NCBI GenBank assembly: GCA_013298245.1
Contig: JAAFHD010000228.1
Span: 1-6,130 of the forward strand
DNA: 6,130 nt
Direction: 5' to 3'
Origin: Alphaproteobacteria bacterium
GTDB lineage: Bacteria > Pseudomonadota > Alphaproteobacteria > Acetobacterales > Acetobacteraceae
Under the pieces are notes generated by a model. That model was not told the origin of the DNA. It saw only the letters and a program-made list of their open reading frames with translations, and ran no database searches. Below, piece by piece: positions 1-6,130 of this stretch. Position 1 is the stretch's first letter. Every line of letters starts with the position of its first letter. The position numbers and the translations under genes are program-made.

Positions 1-3000
1 GTTGCTCCAAACTGGATTTGTTCCCGAGGATTTCCTTCACTTTCCCTTGGAAGGTCACTGTATTCGAAGGATCTTCTCCTGTTGCGAGCGTCAGTAAAGA
101 GTGGCGCGGGTCACCCTTAGTGCCGATGGGTCCGAGCGGCGACTGGATCGCCACGAGGCCGGGGCTGCTCGGGGGGCGGCGAGTGGGTAGGACATGCAGC
201 AGGCGGGGCGCCGCATCTGGCTGGTCCCGCTGCCGCCATTCGGGATTATGGTGGACCAGCTCTGCCTCCGACAGCCGCGGTCCGGGGTCATCCATCGCCG
301 CCGGATACGCGTCCCTGCCGTTGATGATCGCATCGCCCAGCCGAGACAGCACGCCGCCGCGCCGCCGAAGCACATCTTTCGGTTGCTTCCCGCCCGGATA
401 ACGGATCTTGTCGAAGAGGCTCGTATCGGCCGGATCCTCGCAGTTCCAGTCGTTCCGCTTGATTTCGAAGTCGGTGTCGTAACGGGCATCCTCCAGCACG
501 TCGAGAACGAAACGGCGCTGGCCACCGGCGACGTCTGCGGCGCGAAGAATGCGGTCGGCGGTGAAGGTCTCGACATCCCACACGTCTGCGCTGATCTGCT
601 TGGCTAAGCGGAAACCATGCAGGCCAAGGTGGAAGGTATCCGGATCAAGGATCAGCAAGCCGATCGCTTGGCATGTCGTGAACAGCGTCGGGCGTTCTGC
701 AAATTGGCTTGCCAGCGCGGCTCGGGCCGGCTGCGATAGCTCCACGGCGTACTTCGCCACCTTCTCAGCGAGGTCTCTCTCGTACTTGGGCTGCCAGCTA
801 GCAAATGCAGCGCTGTCGTCGAGCGGGGCAAGCAGAGCCGCCATTTTGTCAGCGATGCCGCCGTCTTTGCGCAGGTGATCGGCCAGGATCTTCCTGGCCT
901 TGAGCCATGCATCCGCATCGATTGCCTGCAGGGTGAGACCGGCTGGATGGACGCCGTCCAGGATCCCCTGCGCAAGCCCGATCACAAAGCGGAGGAAGGC
1001 ATCCGTGGTGCCTTGATCGCCGACACTTGGGTGCCGCTGGATCGGCACCAGCCCATGCATGGAGAGGTACAGCTGTGCCGCCGGCATTTCGGGTGGTTCC
1101 CATGTGGGCGGTTGCGCCAGAAAGGGTGCGGCGCCTCCGAACAGGCGGACCAACGTGGGCTGTTCCTTCGCCGGCTCCGACGCCTTCGCGGCCTGCGCTG
1201 GCAGCGGCGCGCGAAGCCAACCGAGCCGGTGATGCGCGGGCGAATGGCCATCGGCTGGGTTCAGATAGGCGTCGAGTTCGGACCACGCCTTCGCCTTCAG
1301 TGTTGCGCCGAAATCATCATCAGTCGGCCAGCTTCCGTTCTTGACCTTCATCGGGTCCATCTGGCCTGGGCTCGTCGGTGCGACGGCCACGGAGCCACGC
1401 GCCCGCGTGATCTCGAGGCCCAGCCGGATCACCCCGGCGTTCCTGACTTGCTCTGTCGCATCGCCGGGCGTCCCGTGCAGCCTGTGTTGCCAGCCTGTGG
1501 CCAGCGGCACGGCGAGGTCGGCAGGGGGCGTCTGTACGCCGGAATGTATGGCCCATGTCCGGGCACGAAAATTCTCGAAATCGGGTCCTGAGCCGGTCGG
1601 CGAACCTAGGAAATGATCCACCGCGGTGAGCAGTGCAGCCGACACCGCGTCGGTTGACCCGGTGCTACCGGCGAGCGGTCGCGAGGCAACAAAGGAGAGC
1701 GCCATGCCTGGACCGATCGCTGGCGTGCCGCTTGCCCGGTCACAGTCGAACGACCAGGCTTCGAGCAGCAGGGCAGCCTTGGCCTCCGCGTCGCACAGGG
1801 CCAACCGGAGTTCGAGAAGCGCCTCGTAGAGCGAGCGCAGCACGTCCAGGGAGAGCTGCTCCTCCGACTCGGCCAGCTTGCCACCCGATTTGAACGCCTC
1901 TTCGAACCACTTCGCGTTCCACATCAGCGACAGCTGAGAGCCCTGGGCGGCGAAGCCCCACCGAAGCAACGGGGCTTCCTCCGCTTCGCCGGGCTTCGTT
2001 GTTTCGCCGGGCTTCGTTGTCAGGTCGCTGATCAGTCGAACATCGACCGCCAGCCCTCGTGGCAGGCCCGGGCTGCCGTCCTTGCGGATGGCAGGCAGCT
2101 TCACTGCATACTGGTTCTCCACCTCGCCAGAAAACTCGTCAGTGGCCGACGGGTCAGCCCAGCGATCGAAGCGCTGGGCCTCACTGCGGGAATCCTGCTG
2201 ACCGTCGACCGCCTCCTCAGCGATCTGTTTGTCGAACAGATGCTGCAATGCATAAGGCACAACGCCAGGGTGGGAAGGATCTTTGGAAGGCACCGGAAGC
2301 AGCGCATCTGGCCAGGTCAGCCAGATTGGCGGCGCACCCGCAGGATGATCCCGCAACATCGTGATGCGCAGCTTGTTGAACTGCTGCAGGTCCTGGTCGA
2401 GACCGTCGTCGTCCGGTTTGCGCATCGAACCGAGCGCGGGCTCAAGGCAATAGGTCATTTCGATCGGCACAACGATGCGATCCACACTGACATTCATGCG
2501 GCTTACTGTCGCGGAGTTGAGCGCCAGCATCGGCGGTTCGTCAGCCGTCGAGCACACATTGAACGGGAACTGATCGGCCAACGCTGGCCTATTCTGGATC
2601 ACCGCTGGATCTAGGCCGATTTCCAGGGCAACCCGCCACGGGCCGGCACCGTTCAGCAACGCTTTCAGGTCCTCGTCCGCGACGATCAGCCAGCCTTCCT
2701 CGCCGTCCGGCGCGGGCCGAAGCTTGCCCAATAGGTCAGAGACGGAGGTGCCGATGCGGAGCTTTGGGCGATATGGGGGATCATTTTTCGGGTCATGATC
2801 GAGCGCTGCCTTGACATCGGCAATCTCATGAAGATCGGCTGGCAGAAGCAGGCGGTACACGCTTTGGCTGATGAATGACCGCTCAACTGCCGGCGTCACG
2901 GGGCGCAGTTGCACCCCGATCACCAACTTCCGATCGTTCGGTTCGGGAGCGCCGCAGGGCCGATGCAATTCCTTCAGGCGAAGCCCTCGCCTGCGTGGCC

Positions 3001-4438
3001 CAACGCCCACCAGCGCCGGCGCACCCTGGGGCGTGTTGCGCCCCTCCGGATTCACCAGGTCGAGCAGGCTGACGGGCACGTCGCATTCCTGTTTCTGCGG
3101 CCCGGGGCGCTGCGTCGCTCGTGCCATGCGCGGCGCGAAGCCGGCACGCGGCGTGATGTCGGCCCGAAGCAATGGACGGACCCGGCGCCCGACGCGGCGC
3201 CAATCGGCGACCTCGGCGGCGCAGTCGCTCATCACCTTGAGGAAGTTCACTTTGTCGTCGTCGTTGTGAAAAATCTCATGACCGCCGACCTTGAGGGAGA
3301 TGTCGGTGAAGACGCTCGTGGTCCCGTCGAAGACGACCGGCGCGATGCGAATGACCTGACCCAGCAGTGAGACGGCATTGGTGTTGATGACGGCGCCGCC
3401 CGCCAGGGCCGCGATCCGAGCGGCGCGGGCGCCGGCCGCGACGGGCATGAAGCGATCCGGTACGAGGTCCGCCAAGTCTTTGGGCCAGCTTAGCCTCTCG
3501 CCGAAGCCGTAGAGCAGCCTGAGACCATCGGCGCAGCGTTTCCAGCGCGCCACAGCCGGCACCTTCTCGTCCGCGGTTGCCGCCAACTCACGAAAGCCGG
3601 ACCACAGGAGATGATGATGCGAAGCGGCGGCATGGGTTGCTGCGTCACCAACGCCCGGGATGTAGCGGCGAATGAATTGTTTCAGCGCATCCTTGCCCAA
3701 CGGAAGCAAAGGCGGAGAGGGTGCTTTCTCCCGCTGGTCCTGAGGCAGGGAGCGCAGCGCCTGCCAGAGCTGGGCAGCCTTCGGATTATCCTGTGACTCG
3801 ACAAGCGCTGTCTTGAGATCTGCCACCGTTGCCGAAACTTTGCCCAGAATCGCCTTCAACGTGTTGCCAACCGGATCGTCGTTGGGCTGGTCAAGCGCCA
3901 GCAGATCGAGGCAGAGGCCGATCAACCAGTCAACCAGTTGCGCTCGTTGGCCGGCGTCCAATTCATCCCATCGGGTTGCGTTTGGCCGCAGCCCATTCGC
4001 CTGGGCGATCTGGAGCCAGTCCTCATCGATGCTTGCCGCGAAGGCATCGACCTCCCCTGGAGCAAAGAGGCCCTGCAGCGTGCGGTCGACATTCATGGTG
4101 GGAGCACCCGACCAGGTAACGCTCCCTTGGATGTGCGTCATCGGCGGAAACGGCACGGGCACCAAGCTATTGGAGGGTACGGCTGCCCAGATGTCGGCCG
4201 GAATGTGGCTGCTGAGGCGCAGCAAGGCGCCAATATCGGCTGGCGGGTTCGTGAAATACTCTAGAAGATCCTGCGCCATCGGCACGGGCGCGGGCTTCCC
4301 CGGCTCCATCGACACCATCAGTGGTTGCAGCACCAGATAGAGCGCCGCATCGTCAGGCCCCGGCGCGCTGCACGGATACAGCCAGCCCTGGCTGAAGACA
4401 TCTATGCTGAAGGGGATGCAAGGCATGGCGGGCTCCAT
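1..4438 (-). CDS. Giant protein of unknown function, N-terminal 1479 residues (end outside window)
   Basis: Reading from ATG at 4436-4438, no TAA, TAG or TGA occurs in frame down to base 2, giving at least 1479 residues. GC-ending codons persist throughout. ATG at 4424-4426 (Met5) is an alternative start with a better-spaced GGAG. The N-terminus (MEPAMPCIPF) is not a signal peptide. The hydrophobic stretch at 168-182 contains Asp residues and is unlikely to span a membrane, so a cytosolic or non-classically exported protein is inferred. Visible landmarks are a His run at 274-276, HEIFH at 387-391 followed by DDD at 393-395, mixed strand/helix regions at 500-610 and 650-715, an acidic Gln/Glu-rich stretch at 735-775, and a duplicated TTKPGE linker at 807-818. 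A charged helical region lies near 855-895, an Ala/Pro/Lys linker near 1078-1094, and a further helical region near 1140-1245. Thirteen cysteines are scattered without zinc-finger spacing. I recognise no family. The frame directly abuts the upstream gene and is probably translated by coupling to it. Confidence 0.9.
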   Translation of the reverse strand, partial: MEPAMPCIPFSIDVFSQGWLYPCSAPGPDDAALYLVLQPLMVSMEPGKPAPVPMAQDLLEYFTNPPADIGALLRLSSHIPADIWAAVPSNSLVPVPFPPMTHIQGSVTWSGAPTMNVDRTLQGLFAPGEVDAFAASIDEDWLQIAQANGLRPNATRWDELDAGQRAQLVDWLIGLCLDLLALDQPNDDPVGNTLKAILGKVSATVADLKTALVESQDNPKAAQLWQALRSLPQDQREKAPSPPLLPLGKDALKQFIRRYIPGVGDAATHAAASHHHLLWSGFRELAATADEKVPAVARWKRCADGLRLLYGFGERLSWPKDLADLVPDRFMPVAAGARAARIAALAGGAVINTNAVSLLGQVIRIAPVVFDGTTSVFTDISLKVGGHEIFHNDDDKVNFLKVMSDCAAEVADWRRVGRRVRPLLRADITPRAGFAPRMARATQRPGPQKQECDVPVSLLDLVNPEGRNTPQGAPALVGVGPRRRGLRLKELHRPCGAPEPNDRKLVIGVQLRPVTPAVERSFISQSVYRLLLPADLHEIADVKAALDHDPKNDPPYRPKLRIGTSVSDLLGKLRPAPDGEEGWLIVADEDLKALLNGAGPWRVALEIGLDPAVIQNRPALADQFPFNVCSTADEPPMLALNSATVSRMNVSVDRIVVPIEMTYCLEPALGSMRKPDDDGLDQDLQQFNKLRITMLRDHPAGAPPIWLTWPDALLPVPSKDPSHPGVVPYALQHLFDKQIAEEAVDGQQDSRSEAQRFDRWADPSATDEFSGEVENQYAVKLPAIRKDGSPGLPRGLAVDVRLISDLTTKPGETTKPGEAEEAPLLRWGFAAQGSQLSLMWNAKWFEEAFKSGGKLAESEEQLSLDVLRSLYEALLELRLALCDAEAKAALLLEAWSFDCDRASGTPAIGPGMALSFVASRPLAGSTGSTDAVSAALLTAVDHFLGSPTGSGPDFENFRARTWAIHSGVQTPPADLAVPLATGWQHRLHGTPGDATEQVRNAGVIRLGLEITRARGSVAVAPTSPGQMDPMKVKNGSWPTDDDFGATLKAKAWSELDAYLNPADGHSPAHHRLGWLRAPLPAQAAKASEPAKEQPTLVRLFGGAAPFLAQPPTWEPPEMPAAQLYLSMHGLVPIQRHPSVGDQGTTDAFLRFVIGLAQGILDGVHPAGLTLQAIDADAWLKARKILADHLRKDGGIADKMAALLAPLDDSAAFASWQPKYERDLAEKVAKYAVELSQPARAALASQFAERPTLFTTCQAIGLLILDPDTFHLGLHGFRLAKQISADVWDVETFTADRILRAADVAGGQRRFVLDVLEDARYDTDFEIKRNDWNCEDPADTSLFDKIRYPGGKQPKDVLRRRGGVLSRLGDAIINGRDAYPAAMDDPGPRLSEAELVHHNPEWRQRDQPDAAPRLLHVLPTRRPPSSPGLVAIQSPLGPIGTKGDPRHSLLTLATGEDPSNTVTFQGKVKEILGNKSSLEQ
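1948..1991. repeat. Overlapping inverted repeats inside the giant gene
   Basis: cggcgaagc at 1948-1956 pairs with gcttcgccg at 1983-1991, and gaagcccc at 1952-1959 pairs with ggggcttc at 1971-1978. The two hairpins are mutually exclusive. They lie next to the 18-bp tandem repeat, in a patch dominated by cttcg/cgaag. There is no T-tract beside them and they lie in open coding sequence, so they are not a terminator. They may be incidental to local sequence simplicity. Confidence 0.4.
1985..2020. repeat. Exact tandem duplication of an 18-bp unit, in frame
   Basis: The plus-strand unit ttcgccgggcttcgttgt occurs twice with no mismatch (1985-2002 and 2003-2020). Because 18 is a multiple of three, it encodes TTKPGE twice at residues 807-818 of the giant protein and leaves the frame intact. 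The hydrophilic, Pro/Gly-containing product followed by AEEAP looks like a flexible interdomain linker. Identity at the DNA level, including synonymous positions, suggests a recent slippage duplication. Confidence 0.9.
4433..4436 (-). promoter_or_regulatory. Candidate Shine-Dalgarno (GGAG) favouring the Met5 start of the giant gene
   Basis: GGAG overlaps codons 1-2 (ATG GAG) and sits six bases (CCCGCC) before the ATG at 4424-4426, a near-ideal spacing. If this is the true signal, the protein begins MPCIPFSIDV and is four residues shorter than from the upstream ATG. The sequence alone does not settle which start is used. Confidence 0.45.
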
Positions 4439-6130
4439 TCAGCTAAGCCTCATCTGGCCGGTCACAGGTATCGTGATGGAGCCTTGAACACTGTAGGTGA
4501 TGCGGAAGGGGCCTCGCCCGATGCTGGCCTCGGCCGAATACCCAGCGCCGAGCGCGGTGGTCCATGTCAGCACGCTGGGCTGCCCCCGCACATAGCTGAT
4601 AGCCACACCGACAGAGGCCTGCGCCCATACCCTGAACCGCGCGGAGATAATCCAAAGCTCGATCCAGCCCTCGCCATAGGCCAGAATGCCGATGACGCCG
4701 ACGATCCGCGCCTCGGAGATGAGATTGCCCGGATTCTCGGACAGTTCGTTGGTATGCATCCCGACAGCGAAAGTCAGGCTACCTTCGAGAATGGCGAAGA
4801 CGCCGATGCCGGCGCGCAGGCCCTGCCAGCCGCCATCGTAACCGAATCCATAGCCAATATAGAAGGCGAAGCCCGCGGTGAGCGTCACTTCCGAACCATC
4901 GGAGGCGTCGGTGCCGCGGCGGAACTCTGCGAAGAAGCCGAACTTCGCCTCGTAGACGCCGACCGGCATGGAGAAGGCGCGAAACCAGTCGTACCCGCCG
5001 CCGCCGTACCAAGGGTAACCGAAGTCGAACAGGATATCGCCAGCGACACCGAGCTCGAAGGCCATCTCGCCGCTACTCATGCCAGCGAAGAAGGTGAGGT
5101 ACGGTACCCTGAGCCCGGCGATGCGGAAGCGATCGTCGCGCACCGCCGTCCCCGGGATGTAGGCCAATTCCAGCGTGTCCGTTCCGACCAGCAACCGAAG
5201 CCAGTCGGCACGCAGGCGGATGGCGTAGTAGGCACCGTCATCGAGGATGAAGCTGCATTCAGGCAGGATTTCGCCGAGCGAGAAGGACGCGCCCATCAGC
5301 CAGCGGGCGCCTGGATTGAAGGCCATGCGCAGTCTGCGGGTGTCGCTGTCGCTGTCGGGGGAGGGCGAGGTCGGTGGCCCCGCGATCCGGAAATCGCGCG
5401 TAGCAATTGAGCCGGTGCTTTGGCTCAGCAACGACTGGTAGAATTTCGGGGAGAAGCTCAGGCCACCGCCTAGGATCAACCAATTCAGATGGAAGGAAAA
5501 CCCGCTTGGCGCCGACGCCGTGTCGGGCTCGACGAAAAACGCCATGCCGCGATTCGCGCCAGCCTGCTCATGCGCCAACACGAGCGAGAAAGTGCGGTTG
5601 TTGCCTAAGGGATTCCAATCGAGGATGCGCAGCTCGGCTCCGCTGGCCACCAGTACGCCGGCGTTGCTGAAATCGCCATCTGTGGTTGGGTCTGCTTCAA
5701 GGAAATCCACCTGTTTGATGACCTGTGCGTTGGGATCGAAAGAGAGGCCATCGATTGTCAGGCTCATGAAGCGGAAGAGATCGAGCTTGATTTCTTTGGC
5801 TGAGAAGCCGCCGATGCCCAAAACCTTGTTGCCGATCTTCATGCCCGGCACGCCACGCTTGCCGCTCACCGCCACGCCCAGCATCATGTCGAGCGCGAGC
5901 TGAGCGTTGCCGCCAAGCATCGGCAGGCGGCCGAGATCGAGGCGAAGGAACATATGTGGCAGGGAATAATTGCTTTCGCTTTCGCTCGGCCAGTCGCCCA
6001 GAAGTCGCGCATACCGTCCCTGCAGCCCGGTCACTACGGAGCTTGCCCGGCCAAATCCCAGGCCGAGTGGGAGCAGATCGAGCAGGCCCAGTCTAACGCT
6101 CTGTGCGGGCGGCAGATCGAAGCGGATGGA
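4439..6130 (-). CDS. Large beta-rich protein of unknown function, C-terminal 563 residues (start outside window)
   Basis: The frame is open from the window edge to TGA at 4439-4441. The first possible start inside the window, GTG at 6032-6034, has no Shine-Dalgarno sequence before it. The 32 codons upstream of it read as normal protein, so the true start is probably beyond 6130. Numbering from the edge, residues 1-250 mix beta strands with Gly turns. Residues 252-266 are a Pro/Ser/Asp linker. Residues 349-563 alternate hydrophobic, aromatic and glycine residues in strand-like runs, for example YGGGGYDWF at 375-383, FYIGYGFGYDGGW near 423-435, and hydrophobic strands at 440-457 and 474-495. 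There is no catalytic motif I recognise. The C-terminus (GQMRLS) lacks the terminal aromatic residue typical of outer-membrane barrels. From memory, the C-terminal pattern recalls beta-repeat regions of very large uncharacterised bacterial proteins, but I cannot name a family. The next gene starts directly at its stop codon, implying co-expression. Coding status is well supported; function is unknown. Confidence 0.9.
   Translation of the reverse strand, partial: SIRFDLPPAQSVRLGLLDLLPLGLGFGRASSVVTGLQGRYARLLGDWPSESESNYSLPHMFLRLDLGRLPMLGGNAQLALDMMLGVAVSGKRGVPGMKIGNKVLGIGGFSAKEIKLDLFRFMSLTIDGLSFDPNAQVIKQVDFLEADPTTDGDFSNAGVLVASGAELRILDWNPLGNNRTFSLVLAHEQAGANRGMAFFVEPDTASAPSGFSFHLNWLILGGGLSFSPKFYQSLLSQSTGSIATRDFRIAGPPTSPSPDSDSDTRRLRMAFNPGARWLMGASFSLGEILPECSFILDDGAYYAIRLRADWLRLLVGTDTLELAYIPGTAVRDDRFRIAGLRVPYLTFFAGMSSGEMAFELGVAGDILFDFGYPWYGGGGYDWFRAFSMPVGVYEAKFGFFAEFRRGTDASDGSEVTLTAGFAFYIGYGFGYDGGWQGLRAGIGVFAILEGSLTFAVGMHTNELSENPGNLISEARIVGVIGILAYGEGWIELWIISARFRVWAQASVGVAISYVRGQPSVLTWTTALGAGYSAEASIGRGPFRITYSVQGSITIPVTGQMRLS
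4448..4451 (-). promoter_or_regulatory. Candidate Shine-Dalgarno (GAGG) for the first start of the giant gene
   Basis: The minus strand reads GAGG, then nine bases that end with the TGA stop of the upstream gene, then ATG at 4436-4438. The spacing is slightly long but usable. The site lies inside the upstream coding region, so ribosomes finishing the first gene would pass over it; termination-reinitiation would fit equally well. Confidence 0.4.
5341..5357. repeat. Short hexanucleotide repeat encoding an Asp-Ser linker
   Basis: The plus-strand unit tgtcgc is repeated just under three times. On the minus strand it encodes DSDSD within the linker PPTSPSPDSDSDTRR, residues 252-266 of the right-hand protein counted from the window edge. 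This low-complexity acidic and proline-rich stretch separates two beta-patterned regions and probably marks a domain boundary. Confidence 0.7.

Noticed and set aside
91..576. 161-codon minus-strand frame overlapping the giant gene in another frame
   Set aside because: It overlaps the giant frame completely, is full of Arg/Ser/Pro, and has no sign of independent translation.
875..1591. 238-codon open frame on the plus strand
   Set aside because: It lies wholly antisense to the stop-free 1479-codon frame; the composition is Arg/Gly/Cys-rich and unlike a folded protein, consistent with a codon-bias shadow.
1948..1991. Intrinsic terminator or attachment site at the inverted repeats
   Set aside because: No T-tract on either side, and the giant reading frame continues through it in both directions.
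3611..3619. Triplet run encoding His274-His276 as a metal site or affinity-tag remnant
   Set aside because: Only three histidines in the middle of a native frame; too short to mean anything alone.
4416..4441. Selenocysteine insertion at the TGA between the two frames
   Set aside because: Only very short hairpins (four pairs) follow the TGA; nothing resembles a bacterial SECIS element, and an ATG immediately follows the stop.
4325..5410. 361-codon open frame on the plus strand crossing the boundary of the two minus-strand genes
   Set aside because: It lies antisense to both long genes. Its product is Arg/Ala/Glu/Gly/His-rich with no domain pattern, as expected of a frame opposite GC-biased codons, and it spans a gene boundary with no ribosome site of its own that I can see.
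4439..6034. Treating GTG at 6032-6034 as the true start of the right-hand protein (531 residues)
   Set aside because: The frame stays open for all 32 codons to the window edge, that stretch reads as plausible protein, and no Shine-Dalgarno sequence precedes the GTG.

Overview
The window is a piece of a GC-rich bacterial genome. GC-ending codons dominate (Leu CTG/CTC, Arg CGC, Ala GCG/GCC, Gly GGC), which suggests a high-GC proteobacterium, but nothing in the window fixes the taxon. I see no RNA gene, mobile element, CRISPR array, promoter or terminator. All 6130 bases are accounted for by two very long reading frames on the minus strand, and both run off the window. Transcription enters at the right edge (6130) and leaves at the left edge (1).

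Right part (6130 down to 4439): the last 563 codons of a protein whose start lies beyond the window. It is rich in glycine, aromatic residues and alternating beta-strand patterns. A short Pro/Ser/Asp linker lies in its middle and a strongly beta-patterned region at its C-terminus. I cannot assign a function. Left part (4438 down to 1): the first 1479 codons of a giant protein with no stop before the window edge. I checked every codon of this frame for stops and found none. It has no signal peptide, no convincing membrane segment and no domain I can name. It does carry an isolated HEIFH motif and a hydrophilic linker made by an exact 18-bp tandem duplication.

The two frames meet with no spacer: the TGA stop of the first is followed at once by an ATG in the same frame. 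The whole window is therefore one minus-strand frame of more than 2000 codons interrupted by a single TGA. The simplest reading is a tightly coupled two-gene operon encoding two large, probably cooperating proteins of unknown function. A split single gene is the main alternative. The many shorter open frames on either strand, including a 361-codon one at 4325-5410 on the plus strand, look like by-products of GC-rich codon bias.
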